Positions 54,873 to 63,629 are shown, numbered from the stretch's first letter. The stretch: DNA of 64,000 bases from an uncultured Bacteroidales bacterium (GCA_946412245.1 CAMKGM010000001.1:33217-97216); one strand, 5' to 3'. The notes: generated by a model not told the origin, from the letters alone. Translations and numbers: made by a program.

Positions 54873-56054
54873 ATGGACTCTCAACAACTGCAATACGGCA
54901 CCATATACTATGCCATCAGGCCCAATTCATTTCTTTATGGCATAAACTCATTGCAATCATACTATAGCGAGGTCAGTATGCTGAGCAAATACATCCACGG
55001 AGGCAGGCGCTCAAAATCAGTCCCCGATTTCACCATTATCCCAACCCGCTGGGATAATGTTCCAGAAAAATACCGGAAGCACGAAGCGGTCATCTTCGCC
55101 AAGCGCTTTAACATCGGTAACATCGGCAATGAGGCCTATGTCATTTTCCTGTTGCCGCCCAAATGGAGTTTCATGGCTTCTGGAGAACTTGTCAACTACA
55201 TCGACAAGTTCTTCCTTGCTGTTTCTGATGTTACCAACACCGACTGCGGCGATCTCATCATCACACCCCAGCCCAATATCTTATATGACAGTAAAGAGGA
55301 AACTGACCACGACAAAGTATGTGTCCAGTATGATCTGGCGCCTTCAATTATGCCTGAGAGCACCGAGACCAAAAAACGCCCTAAAAAGTTAACACGGTGG
55401 TTAAAGAAGAGAATACCAGGCGGTCACCTTGAAGAAGAGGTTCAAGCGAGCGAACCTGCAGTCCAGCCCGACCTTCTCACCCTGAATGAGCAAAAGGAAC
55501 TTTCTGACATCGATAGTGAACAGCAACGGGCCCTCGAAGAACTCAAGCAGGCTGTGCTCAACTATGTGCTCACTTATCACACCGACCCGTCAAAAATCAT
55601 TCAGGAGCACATCAGTGGCAAGTTCATCATCGCCCCCGACAAGATCAGTCCCATTGTTGTCAACAACGACACCGACATCGTGCTACCCTACTACGACGAG
55701 CTCAACGTGAAAATGCCCGCCCTGCACAAGGCTATCTACATTCTCTTCCTCTGTCATCACAACGACGGCATCGTGCTCAAGGACTTCGACCATTACCGCA
55801 ACGAACTCATGAATATCTACTCGGTAGTCATGCCTGGGCGCGACGAGCATCTGGCTCAGGTAACCATCGACAACCTTTGCAATCCGCTCAACAACACGCT
55901 GAGCGAATACATCTCCAAAATCAACCGTTGCTTCAAGACGGTCATCAAGAAGCAGGACATTGCCGAGCACTACTGCATTAGGGGCAAGCGAGGAGAAGCC
56001 TACAGGGTCAACATCTCACCCGAGTTGCTCACGCTCCCCTCATGGGTATCCTGA
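54873..56054 (+). CDS. Unknown cytosolic protein, 393 aa
   Basis: Not recognised. No signal peptide or membrane helix. An N-terminal globular part (about 1-160) precedes a charged linker (TKKRPKKLTRWLKKRIPGG) and a helical stretch (LNEQKELSDIDSEQQRALEE). A C-terminal alpha-helical domain follows (LHKAIYILFLCHHNDGIVLK and ELMNIYSVVMPGRDEH) that looks like a conserved Bacteroidales module. The start at 54873 lies 19 bp after a terminator, so either a promoter hides in the terminator region or expression depends on read-through. No -7 box was seen. Confidence 0.75.
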   Translation: MDSQQLQYGTIYYAIRPNSFLYGINSLQSYYSEVSMLSKYIHGGRRSKSVPDFTIIPTRWDNVPEKYRKHEAVIFAKRFNIGNIGNEAYVIFLLPPKWSFMASGELVNYIDKFFLAVSDVTNTDCGDLIITPQPNILYDSKEETDHDKVCVQYDLAPSIMPESTETKKRPKKLTRWLKKRIPGGHLEEEVQASEPAVQPDLLTLNEQKELSDIDSEQQRALEELKQAVLNYVLTYHTDPSKIIQEHISGKFIIAPDKISPIVVNNDTDIVLPYYDELNVKMPALHKAIYILFLCHHNDGIVLKDFDHYRNELMNIYSVVMPGRDEHLAQVTIDNLCNPLNNTLSEYISKINRCFKTVIKKQDIAEHYCIRGKRGEAYRVNISPELLTLPSWVS

Positions 56055-56067
56055 TTCACACGCAAAA

Positions 56068-56108
56068 TTCCACTTTTTCCCCGTTTTCCCAAAATTCCCA
56101 AGATTCCC
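56068..56108. repeat. Five-unit 9-bp array of TTCCC
   Basis: TTCC begins at 56068, 56077, 56086, 56095 and 56104, exactly 9 bp apart. Units read TTCCACTTT, TTCCCCGTT, TTCCCAAAA, TTCCCAAGA and TTCCCAAAA. It begins 14 bp after a stop codon. Confidence 0.8.
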
Positions 56109-56165
56109 AAAAGAATCATTTATCCAAAAAGTTGCTTGGATTTTCTCATACTGACGCATTTTTCG

Positions 56166-56173
56166 TATCTTTG
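56166..56173 (+). promoter_or_regulatory. -7 box of gmd
   Basis: TATCTTTG matches TAnnTTTG, about 26 nt upstream of the gmd ATG. TTG at 56136-56138 is slightly too far for a classical -33. Confidence 0.55.
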
Positions 56174-56198
56174 CATTTTACAAGAAACACATAGCATT

Positions 56199-57266
56199 AT
56201 GAACGACAATAATCAGAAGGTGGCCCTCATCACGGGCATAACAGGACAAGATGGCAGTTACCTCGCCGAGTTCCTGCTCGAGAAGGGCTATGAAGTGCAT
56301 GGCATCATTCGCCGCAGCAGCAGTTTCAACACGGGCCGAATCGAGCACCTCTACCTTGACGAGTGGGTGCGCGACATGAAACAGAAGCGGCTCATCAACT
56401 TGCACTACGGCGACATGACCGACTCCAGTTCGCTCATTCGACTCATCATGGAGGTCAAGCCCGACGAAATCTACAACCTCGCCGCTCAAAGCCATGTAAA
56501 GGTATCGTTTGAGGTGCCTGAATACACTGCCGAGACCGATGCCGTGGGCACGCTGCGTCTGCTCGAGGGCGTGCGCATTGCCGGCCGTGCCCATTGCACC
56601 CGCATCTATCAGGCAAGCACCAGCGAACTCTATGGCAAGGTGCAGGAGGTGCCACAAAACGAAAACACCCCATTCTATCCCCGCAGTCCCTATGCTGCCG
56701 CCAAACTCTATGCCTACTGGATCATGCGCAACTACCGCGAAGCCTATGGCATGTATTGCGCCAACGGCATCCTATTCAATCACGAGAGCGAGCGCCGAGG
56801 CGAGACTTTCGTGACCCGCAAAATCACCCTCGCTGCGGCACGCATTGCACACGGCAAGCAGGACAAGCTCTACTTGGGCAACCTCAATGCAAAGCGTGAC
56901 TGGGGATACGCCCGCGACTATGTCGAGTGCATGTGGCTCATTCTCCAGCAGCCGGAGCCCGACGACTTCGTGGTTGCTACTGGCGAGTATCACACCGTGC
57001 GCGAATTCTGCACGCTCGCCTTCAAGCATACTGGCATCAACCTGCAATGGAAGGGCGCAGGCATCGATGAGAAAGGCATCGATACAGCCACCGGCAAGGT
57101 ACTCGTGGAAGTCGACCCGAAATATTTTCGTCCCACCGAGGTCGAGCAATTGCTGGGCGACCCCGCCAAAGCCAAGGAAAAGCTGGGATGGAATCCACGA
57201 CAGACCTCGTTCGAGCAACTCGTGAAGATCATGGTCGATGCCGACATGAAACAAGTCGCACAATAA
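56199..57266 (+). CDS. gmd: GDP-mannose 4,6-dehydratase
   Basis: 355 aa from the ATG at 56199; the upstream in-frame ATG at 56136 precedes the promoter box. NADP-binding [12 protein letters not shown] (13-24), the catalytic QASTSELYG and YAAAK motifs, and [14 protein letters not shown] are diagnostic. It makes GDP-4-keto-6-deoxymannose, the first step to GDP-L-fucose. fcl follows after a 278-bp gap of hairpins. The product may feed fucosylated capsule or glycoproteins, as known in Bacteroides. Confidence 0.96.
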   Translation: MNDNNQKVALITGITGQDGSYLAEFLLEKGYEVHGIIRRSSSFNTGRIEHLYLDEWVRDMKQKRLINLHYGDMTDSSSLIRLIMEVKPDEIYNLAAQSHVKVSFEVPEYTAETDAVGTLRLLEGVRIAGRAHCTRIYQASTSELYGKVQEVPQNENTPFYPRSPYAAAKLYAYWIMRNYREAYGMYCANGILFNHESERRGETFVTRKITLAAARIAHGKQDKLYLGNLNAKRDWGYARDYVECMWLILQQPEPDDFVVATGEYHTVREFCTLAFKHTGINLQWKGAGIDEKGIDTATGKVLVEVDPKYFRPTEVEQLLGDPAKAKEKLGWNPRQTSFEQLVKIMVDADMKQVAQ

Positions 57267-57335
57267 CTTTATGTTTGTAGAACACATGATGTTCTTGATA
57301 GTAAGCAAAAACGTAACTGTATCAAAAATAAAAAT

Positions 57336-57494
57336 GACCTCATGAGGTCAAGAGGGTGTTGCAAAACCATTGAAAAAGACCTCGAAGAGGTAAAAAGGCT
57401 CGGAGAGCCGCAATGTGATTAACACCATGCGAGAACCTCGAAGAGGTTCGCAGCTTGGTGAAAGACAGCAACTTAAAACTGTGCCTCGAAGAGG
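57336..57494. repeat. Cluster of five short palindromes between gmd and fcl
   Basis: GACCTCATGAGGTC (57336-57349, perfect palindrome), ACCTC-GAA-GAGGT (57379-57391), GGCTC-GGA-GAGCC (57397-57409), GAACCTC-GAA-GAGGTTC (57433-57449) and CCTC-GAA-GAGG (57484-57494). Four have 3-nt loops and three share CCTCGAAGAGG. A further AGAACA/TGTTCT hairpin lies at 57279-57295. No U-run follows any, and no gene is seen in 57267-57544. Confidence 0.75.
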
Positions 57495-57544
57495 AACTTC
57501 CCTATTGTAAACGAGTATATTAAACTACTTTAGAAACTTTAATA

Positions 57545-58618
57545 ATGATGAACAAAGACAGCAAAATATATGTAGCCGGCCACCGCGGACTCGTCGGCTC
57601 TGCCATCTGGAACAACCTACTCAAGAAAGGTTACACCAACCTGGTGGGGCGCACCCATCAGGAACTCGACCTCATGGATGCCGTGGCTGTCAAGCAATTC
57701 TTCGACGACGAGCAACCCGAGTATGTGGTCCTCGCTGCGGCCCATGTGGGCGGCATCATGGCCAATCTCAAGTACCGCGCCGACTTCATCTACCAGAACT
57801 TGCAGATTCAGCAGAATGTCATCGGCGAGAGTTTTCGCCACAATGTCAAGAAGCTGCTCTTCCTGGGCAGCACCTGCATCTATCCCCGCGAGGCTCCGCA
57901 GCCCATTCCCGAAGATGCCCTGCTCACTGCCCCGCTGGAGTACACCAACGAGCCCTATGCCATCGCCAAGATTGCTGGACTCAAGATGTGCGAGAGTTTC
58001 AACCTGCAGTATGGCACCAACTACATTGCCGTCATGCCCACCAACCTCTATGGGCCCAACGACAACTTCAACCTCGAGACGAGCCATGTGCTGCCTGCCA
58101 TAATTCGCAAGATGCACCTGGCACGACTGCTCAACGAAGGCGACTTCGAGGCCATCCGCACCGACCTCCAGAAACGCCCAGTCGAGGGGCACGACGGCAC
58201 TGCCACCGAACAGGAAATCATAGCCATGCTTGCAAAATACGGTATTGACCGCGACAGCCTCTCGCTGTGGGGCACCGGCAAACCCATACGCGAGTTCCTC
58301 TGGAGCGAGGACATGGCCGATGCCAGCGTCTACTGCCTGGAACACATCGACTTCGACGATGTGCGAGGCACACACCCCGATGTGCGAAACTGTCACATCA
58401 ACATAGGCAGCGGAAAGGAAATCACCATCTTCGAGCTAGCACAGCTCGTCAAGCAGGCGGTGGGCTATCAGGGCGACATCAAGTGGGATGCCTCCAAACC
58501 CGACGGCACCCTGCGCAAACTCACCGATGTGAGCAAGCTACATAGCTTGGGTTGGCGCCACTCTATGGAAATCGAGGATGGAATTCCCGCCCTCTACAAT
58601 TGGTACCTCACCCATTAA
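57545..58618 (+). CDS. fcl: GDP-L-fucose synthase
   Basis: 357 aa. The start is MMNKDSKIYVAGHRGLVGSA with the Rossmann GxxGxxG; the catalytic YAIAKIAGLKMCE and the substrate segment PTNLYGPNDNFNLETSHV are typical of GMER/WcaG. It epimerises and reduces the gmd product to GDP-L-fucose with NADPH. M2 is an alternative start. A 9-bp TTCCC array begins at its stop codon. Confidence 0.96.
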   Translation: MMNKDSKIYVAGHRGLVGSAIWNNLLKKGYTNLVGRTHQELDLMDAVAVKQFFDDEQPEYVVLAAAHVGGIMANLKYRADFIYQNLQIQQNVIGESFRHNVKKLLFLGSTCIYPREAPQPIPEDALLTAPLEYTNEPYAIAKIAGLKMCESFNLQYGTNYIAVMPTNLYGPNDNFNLETSHVLPAIIRKMHLARLLNEGDFEAIRTDLQKRPVEGHDGTATEQEIIAMLAKYGIDRDSLSLWGTGKPIREFLWSEDMADASVYCLEHIDFDDVRGTHPDVRNCHINIGSGKEITIFELAQLVKQAVGYQGDIKWDASKPDGTLRKLTDVSKLHSLGWRHSMEIEDGIPALYNWYLTH

Positions 58619-58858
58619 TCCCGGTTTTCCCAACTTTCTCGGTTTTCCCAACCCCGAAGGGCTCGGGAAAATTTCAAAGCAAAAGTCGCCTTTAGGCGGT
58701 GTGCGGTGCCCGAAGGGCATTGAAACTTTTCCCAACTTTCCCAACCCCGAAGGGCTCGGGAAAATTTCAAAGCAAAAGTCGCCTTTAGGCGGTATGCGGT
58801 GCCCGAAGGGCATTGAAACTTTTCCCACTTTTCCCAACCTTCCCGGTTTTCCCAAAAA
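58618..58858. repeat. TTCCC 9-bp array with an inserted 93-bp tandem repeat
   Basis: Units with 9-bp phase at 58618 (ATCC), 58627, 58636 (TTCT) and 58645, then at 58729 and 58738, then at 58822, 58831, 58840 and 58849. Between them is a 93-bp tandem duplication (58644-58736 and 58737-58827) with one mismatch (701 versus 794). Each 93-bp unit holds hairpins CCCGA/TCGGG, CGCC-TTTA-GGCG and TGCCC-GAA-GGGCA. 93 is a multiple of 3 and the frame is open on both strands, but the peptides are low in complexity. No gene is called. Confidence 0.85.
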
Positions 58859-58862
58859 ACTC

Positions 58863-58897
58863 ACAACTCACAACTGATAACTGACAACTGACAACTC
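58863..58897. repeat. Five copies of a 7-bp unit (ACAACTS) abutting the clpS start
   Basis: ACAACTC, ACAACTG, ATAACTG, ACAACTG, ACAACTC, then a partial ACAGGC and the clpS ATG at 58904. The whole ribosome-binding region is therefore repeat-derived. Confidence 0.8.
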
Positions 58898-58903
58898 ACA
58901 GGC

Positions 58904-59230
58904 ATGGCTAAAAAACGAACATCAAGCAGCACCCACACCGGCGCAACCGTTAAAGAACTGAGCAAAGCAAAAATTGACGAACCATTACAGTTCCACGTCA
59001 TCTTCTTCAACGACGATTTCACCACGACCGATTTTGTCGTTGCGGTGCTCATGACTATCTTCAATAAATCGCAGGCCGAGGCCACCACACTCATGCTCAA
59101 GGTTCATCACGAAGGCTCTGCCGTCATTGGTACCTATTCCTTTGATATTGCTATGTCAAAGACCAACAAGGCAACTGCCATTGCCCGTCACGAGGGATTT
59201 CCTTTAAAAATTATAGTAGAAGAAGCCTAA
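58904..59230 (+). CDS. clpS: ATP-dependent Clp protease adaptor ClpS
   Basis: 108 aa. The core FHVIFFNDDFTTTDFVVAVL and VHHEGSAVIGTYSFDIAMSK match ClpS; Asn/Asp in NDD and the His of VHHEG form the pocket for N-terminal Leu, Phe, Tyr or Trp. It delivers N-degron substrates to ClpA. The N-terminal tail is basic (AKKRTSSS). It starts right after a 7-bp repeat array, without a visible promoter, and is 12 bp from clpA. Confidence 0.93.
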   Translation: MAKKRTSSSTHTGATVKELSKAKIDEPLQFHVIFFNDDFTTTDFVVAVLMTIFNKSQAEATTLMLKVHHEGSAVIGTYSFDIAMSKTNKATAIARHEGFPLKIIVEEA

Positions 59231-59242
59231 TCTCAATTCATT

Positions 59243-61465
59243 ATGAATTTCTCCAAAAAACTACATCATATCTTCGACCTGGCTACCAAGCTCGCACAAG
59301 AGCAACGCAGCGAGTTTCTCACCCCTGAGCACATCATCTATGTACTTCTCGACGATGAGAAATTCACCGATGCCATCTTGGCATGCAACCCCGATATCGA
59401 CATCCGGACAACCAAGGATGCCATCTGGCAGGAAATCCAAAAGATGGATAAAGTGCCCGACGACCGGTCATTCTTTCCCGAGAACTCTTATCTGCTCGAC
59501 CAGGCCATTCATCAAGCCACCGTGCAGGTGATGAGCGCCGATCGTGACATCGTCGATGTACCTCATCTCATCGATGCCATTCTCGACTACGAAGACTGCT
59601 GGGCAGGCTTTTACCTCATGCTCGCCATCGATGGCGACGATGCCACTTTTTTGAGAAAACTCATCGACAACTATCACACCTCACCCGCTTCTCTGCCATT
59701 GGAGCAGGCCGTAGGTACAGCACCGAAACAGGCCGGCACCGGCAGCTGGAAAGACCTTGTCACCTGCATCAACGATAACCTATCCGGCCACAATCCGCTC
59801 ATTGGACGCGAAGAGGAACTCGAACGCACCATCCAAGTGCTCTGTCGCAAGGACAAGAACAACCCCTTGCACATTGGCGAACCCGGTGTGGGCAAGACGG
59901 CCATTGTCTACGGCCTTGCGCAGCGCATCGTCGACGGCAAAGTTCCTGATGCACTCAAGGGATTCCGCATCTACCAACTCGAACTCGGTTCGCTCGTTGC
60001 CGGCACGCAGTTCCGAGGCGACTTCGAAGACCGCATCAAGCGCATCATGACCGGCATTGAGCAAGAAGAGAAGGCCATCGTCTACATCGACGAGATTCAC
60101 AACATCGTCGGGGCTGGACAAACGGGCAGCGGCTCACTTGATGCCTCTAATATGCTCAAGCCCTACCTCGAGGGCGGCAAGGTGCGATTCATCGGTGCTA
60201 CCACTTATGAGGAATACAACCGCAACCTTGCCCGCAGCAAAGGTCTCATTCGCCGTTTCCAGACCATCGACATCGTCGAGCCTTCGATCGATGAAACCAT
60301 CAAGATTCTGCAAGAACTCAAACCCAACTACGAGGCGTTCCACCATGTAAAGTATAACGACGACGCAATCGAGTTTGCCGTCAAGGCAAGTGCTCGCTAC
60401 ATCAACGACCGCTACCTGCCCGACAAGGCCATCGACCTCATCGACGAAGCCGGTGCCTTCATCAACATGAAGGGGCGCCGCAACAAGACCGTCGACAAGC
60501 AACTCATAACCGATGTACTCGCCAAGGTGAGCAAAATTGATGCCCTTGCCATGAAGGAGAAAGACAACACCAACCTCGAAACCCTCTACCAGCGCATGAA
60601 CAGCGTCATCTATGGTCAGGACGAGGCCCTGCGCAGCGTGGTCGAGGCTGTCCAACTTTCCAAAGCCGGACTCACCGACGAGACCAAGCCGCTTGCCAGC
60701 TTGCTCTTCGTTGGCCCCACTGGCGTGGGCAAGACCGAGGTAGCCAAAGTGCTCGCAAAGGAGATGGGCGTGCAGCTCATACGCTTCGACATGAGCGAGT
60801 ATGTCGAAAAGCATACCGTCGCCAAACTCATTGGTTCTCCCGCCGGCTACGTAGGATATGAAGACGGCGGACTGCTCACCGATGCTGTGCGCAAGTCGCC
60901 CGACTGCGTGCTGTTGCTCGACGAAATCGAGAAAGCGCACTCCGACATTTTCAACATCCTGCTCCAGGTCATGGACTATGGCGTGCTCACCGACAACAAA
61001 GGACGCAAAGCCTACTTCCGCAATGTGGTGCTTATCATGACAAGCAATGCCGGGGCACAGTTTGCCGCACAGGCATCTGTAGGTTTCGCTTCTTCTGTCA
61101 CCACCGGCAGTGCCATGCTCAAGCAAGTGAAAAAGACCTTCAAACCCGAGTTCATCAACCGTCTTTCGGGAATCGTGGTGTTCAACGACATGGACCGCAA
61201 CATGGCAAGCCTCATCCTTGACAAGAAGTTGCGTGAACTCTCTACCATGCTCAAGGCCAAGAAGGTGACCATGAGACTCTCGAAAGACGCGCACGAGCAT
61301 CTGCTCCAACAAGGCTACTCCAAAGAGTTCGGGGCACGCGAGATGGACCGCGTCATCCTGCAGCAGCTCAAGACCTTGCTTATGCGCGAAATCCTCTTTG
61401 GCCGACTCAAGGAAGGCGGAAAAGCTAATGTAAAATTCAAGGACGATAAACTCTACATCGCATGA
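59243..61465 (+). CDS. clpA: ATP-dependent Clp protease ATP-binding subunit ClpA
   Basis: 740 aa. An N-terminal double Clp repeat (about 1-145) binds ClpS. AAA module 1 has [11 protein letters not shown] near 213 and [12 protein letters not shown]; module 2 has [11 protein letters not shown] near 491 and [16 protein letters not shown] tripeptide near 613-615 (QASVGFASS) corresponds to the IGF/IGL loop that docks on ClpP, so it should work with the peptidase. There is no ClpB-type middle domain. It overlaps aat by 4 bp (ATGA). Confidence 0.95.
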   Translation: MNFSKKLHHIFDLATKLAQEQRSEFLTPEHIIYVLLDDEKFTDAILACNPDIDIRTTKDAIWQEIQKMDKVPDDRSFFPENSYLLDQAIHQATVQVMSADRDIVDVPHLIDAILDYEDCWAGFYLMLAIDGDDATFLRKLIDNYHTSPASLPLEQAVGTAPKQAGTGSWKDLVTCINDNLSGHNPLIGREEELERTIQVLCRKDKNNPLHIGEPGVGKTAIVYGLAQRIVDGKVPDALKGFRIYQLELGSLVAGTQFRGDFEDRIKRIMTGIEQEEKAIVYIDEIHNIVGAGQTGSGSLDASNMLKPYLEGGKVRFIGATTYEEYNRNLARSKGLIRRFQTIDIVEPSIDETIKILQELKPNYEAFHHVKYNDDAIEFAVKASARYINDRYLPDKAIDLIDEAGAFINMKGRRNKTVDKQLITDVLAKVSKIDALAMKEKDNTNLETLYQRMNSVIYGQDEALRSVVEAVQLSKAGLTDETKPLASLLFVGPTGVGKTEVAKVLAKEMGVQLIRFDMSEYVEKHTVAKLIGSPAGYVGYEDGGLLTDAVRKSPDCVLLLDEIEKAHSDIFNILLQVMDYGVLTDNKGRKAYFRNVVLIMTSNAGAQFAAQASVGFASSVTTGSAMLKQVKKTFKPEFINRLSGIVVFNDMDRNMASLILDKKLRELSTMLKAKKVTMRLSKDAHEHLLQQGYSKEFGAREMDRVILQQLKTLLMREILFGRLKEGGKANVKFKDDKLYIA

Positions 61466-62130
61466 TTCCACTTAGCGAAGAACTGGTTTTCCCCGACCCG
61501 CATCTGGCCAATGAAGAGGGATGGCTTGCTTATGGCGGTGACCTGAGCCCCGAGCGACTCGTTCTCGCTTATAGCCAAGGCATCTTCCCTTGGTTCGACT
61601 TCCGATACTACTCTGAGCCACAATGGTTCTGCCCCATGGACCGCTTTGTCATCTTTCCCGACGAGATTCACATCTCGCACTCCATGCGCACACTCATCAA
61701 CAAGAGCATCTATTACATCACTGTAAATCAAGCTTTTGACAATGTTATCGAGAGTTGTGCCGCGCTACGCATTCACGAATGGGGCGCTTGGCTCGGACCG
61801 CAAATGATTCAGGCCTACAAGCAAATGCACCGCCTGGGCCATGCCACAAGTGTGGAGGTGTGGAACAGCAAGGACCAATTGGCTGGCGGACTCTACGGCA
61901 TCACGCTCAAGGGCTGCTTCTTCGGTGAGAGTATGTTCTCGCTCGAACCCAGTGCATCCAAATTAGCACTCATCTGGCTCGCACAACACATGAGCAAGCA
62001 CAACCCGGGCAAACTCATCGACTGCCAATTCGAGACCCCGCACCTGCGCTCCATGGGAGGCCACCATATCTCCTACGACGACTACATGCAAATCCTCAAC
62101 TCCCCCACTCAAGACCCCACCCCTCAATAA
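61462..62130 (+). CDS. aat: Leucyl/phenylalanyl-tRNA-protein transferase
   Basis: 222 aa. The N-terminus FPDPHLANEEGWLAYGGDLS and QGIFPWF, and the middle HEWGAWLGPQMIQAYKQMHR and GGLYGITLKGCFFGESMFS, are Aat hallmarks. It adds Leu or Phe to proteins with N-terminal Arg or Lys, creating degrons read by ClpS. Translational coupling to clpA through the ATGA overlap makes this a compact N-degron operon. Confidence 0.96.
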   Translation: MIPLSEELVFPDPHLANEEGWLAYGGDLSPERLVLAYSQGIFPWFDFRYYSEPQWFCPMDRFVIFPDEIHISHSMRTLINKSIYYITVNQAFDNVIESCAALRIHEWGAWLGPQMIQAYKQMHRLGHATSVEVWNSKDQLAGGLYGITLKGCFFGESMFSLEPSASKLALIWLAQHMSKHNPGKLIDCQFETPHLRSMGGHHISYDDYMQILNSPTQDPTPQ

Positions 62131-62232
62131 CTTATAAACCATCTCAAAACTAATAATAACCACAACAAGCTCAAACACCCTGGCAATCAGCAAGCTCACA
62201 TTGCACTCGCTAAATCACATTTTTCGTAAGGT

Positions 62233-62299
62233 GCCAAGTCGGAGACTTGGCCATATGCGAAACACATTGTGGAGTGTACGCCGAAAGTGTACGCTCCAC
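62233..62299. repeat. Two hairpins: GCCAAGTC-GGA-GACTTGGC and an 11-bp stem
   Basis: 62233-62251 is a perfect 8-bp stem with a GGA loop. 62269-62299 is GTGGAGTGTAC paired with GTACGCTCCAC (one G-U) around a 9-nt loop, and contains the direct repeat AGTGTACGC twice. Neither has a U-run. Confidence 0.7.
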
Positions 62300-62331
62300 T
62301 GTGTGCCAGCACTGGTAGTAATCAGCTGCAC

Positions 62332-62373
62332 GTCATAGATGTGCAGTCATAGATGTGCAGTCATAGATGTGCC
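62332..62373. repeat. Three tandem copies of GTCATAGATGTGCA (14 bp)
   Basis: Copies at 62332-62345, 62346-62359 and 62360-62373; the last differs at its final base. The unit is not a multiple of 3, so it is unlikely to be coding. Confidence 0.9.
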
Positions 62374-62718
62374 GCAGTAGTAGCGAAGCGCTCGCTCCCA
62401 TCTCAGGCTGACCGCTCGCACAAATACAACAATTGCCGTCACAATCAGCTCTGCGCTCGACTGGCTCGACAGCGTGCCGACATTGCCCGTCAGACTCGCT
62501 AAAATTGGCTCGCACTATGCCGAGTCGCGACCGAGGAAGACGGAGTCAACGTCGGCAACGCCGCCGTTGGTTCTCGCGCAAGTATTACGCTTCGGTGATG
62601 AATATCAAGGAGTTCTACGAGGACAACATCGGCAAATCGTTCACTGGCATTTTGAGCGATTTCACACGACGTTGCAATTATCAGAAATAAAACACACCAG
62701 ACTTTGGGAAAATTGCAG

Positions 62719-62726
62719 TACCTTTG
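62719..62726 (+). promoter_or_regulatory. -7 box of the SMR-flavoprotein operon
   Basis: TACCTTTG matches TAnnTTTG; no TTG at the usual distance. It implies a leader of about 56 nt and excludes the in-frame ATG at 62724. Confidence 0.5.
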
Positions 62727-62786
62727 CATCACCTTAGTAGGAGTCGCCGAGATAGTCTTGCAGCCCTCAACAGGTTATTTTTAACG

Positions 62787-63110
62787 ATGAATTGGATTAT
62801 TCTTGTTGTTGCAGGACTGTGCGAGGTGGGATTTACCTACTGCTTAGGTCGTGCAAAAAGTGTAACTGGAACTGAGTGGTGGACTTGGTTTGGCGGTTTT
62901 GCCTTTTTTTACGTCATGAGTGCCGTTCTGCTTGCCAAAGCAACCCAAACCTTGCCACTGGGCACCGCTTATGCCGTATGGACTGGCATCGGTGCCGTGG
63001 GCGCAGTGCTAGTGGGCATCTTCTGCTTTAGAGAGCCGACGTCCTTTTGGCGGTTATTTTTTCTCACCACTCTCATCTTGTCTATTGTTGGATTAAAAAC
63101 AGTATCATAA
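62787..63110 (+). CDS. Small multidrug resistance (SMR) exporter, SugE/Gdx-like
   Basis: 107 aa, four membrane helices. Glu13 in AGLCEVGFTYCLG is the essential coupling Glu. The segment LPLGTAYAVWTGIGAVGAVL matches the SugE/Gdx group (guanidinium or quaternary ammonium exporters) better than EmrE. The start is the ATG at 62787. The next gene overlaps by 1 bp (TAATG). Since SMR proteins act as dimers and no second smr gene is adjacent, it is probably a homodimer. Confidence 0.88.
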   Translation: MNWIILVVAGLCEVGFTYCLGRAKSVTGTEWWTWFGGFAFFYVMSAVLLAKATQTLPLGTAYAVWTGIGAVGAVLVGIFCFREPTSFWRLFFLTTLILSIVGLKTVS

Positions 63111-63604
63111 TGGAATTCAGACCGATGCGCCGTAAAAGGCAGGAACTTACAAATGATGAATGTGTGGCAATCCTTCAGTCGTCCACATCTGGAGTATTGG
63201 GACTTATTGGTGATGGCGGTTATCCATATACCGTTCCCATAAGCCATTGCTATTTCAATGGGAAACTCTACTTTCATTCCGCTATCAGCGGTCATAAAGT
63301 GGATGCCATCATGAATGAGAGCCGCTGCTCGTTTTGCGTGATAGAGCAAGACGATGTGAGACCTGCGCAGTTCACAACATATTTCCGCAGTGTCATCGCC
63401 TTCGGGAAAATTTCTATCCTTGAAAACGACAAAGAGCGGATTGAGGCATTGCAGCTTTTGGGGCGTCGCTTCAATCCCAATGACGAGGATGGCTTGCAGA
63501 AAGAAATCAACAAAAGTTTGGACCATGTGCTGATTATGGTAATGGAAATTGAACACCTTACGGGCAAAGAAGCCATTGAACTAGTAAGAGCAAAAGAACA
63601 GTGA
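63110..63604 (+). CDS. Pyridoxamine 5'-phosphate oxidase-fold flavoprotein, NimA-like
   Basis: 164 aa from the ATG at 63110, chosen by the TAATG overlap with the SMR stop; the in-frame ATG at 63047 lies inside the SMR gene. MRRKRQELTNDECVAILQSS, GDGGYPYTVPISHCYFNGKL and YFHSAISGHKVDAIM are typical of the split-barrel flavin-binding family that contains NimA nitroimidazole reductases. It probably binds FMN and reduces a small molecule. Resistance to nitroimidazoles cannot be claimed from the sequence. Confidence 0.85.
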   Translation: MEFRPMRRKRQELTNDECVAILQSSTSGVLGLIGDGGYPYTVPISHCYFNGKLYFHSAISGHKVDAIMNESRCSFCVIEQDDVRPAQFTTYFRSVIAFGKISILENDKERIEALQLLGRRFNPNDEDGLQKEINKSLDHVLIMVMEIEHLTGKEAIELVRAKEQ

Positions 63605-63629
63605 CGTTATTCTTTTTCAAAATCTAAAG

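Larger units (their letters stand above)
62131..62786. other. 656-bp repeat-rich gap without a convincing gene
   Basis: It holds a 19-bp hairpin (62233-62251), an 11-bp-stem hairpin (62269-62299), three 14-bp direct repeats (62332-62373), and a G+C-rich block (62380-62690) with short open frames on both strands, none recognisable. The promoter box of the SMR gene ends it. No terminator with a U-run is seen after aat. Confidence 0.6.

Noticed and set aside
58644..58827. CRISPR array
   Set aside because: The repeat contains ATTGAAAC, reminiscent of some CRISPR repeat ends, but there are only two 93-bp copies in direct contact with no spacers and no cas genes.
58578..58877. Coding gene over the 93-bp repeat
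   Set aside because: Open on both strands only because the unit is a multiple of 3; peptides are repetitive and start inside fcl.
62727..62786. Guanidine riboswitch upstream of the Gdx-like SMR gene
   Set aside because: The leader is about 56 nt and I see neither the ykkC core nor paired ACGR-loop hairpins of the guanidine-II class.
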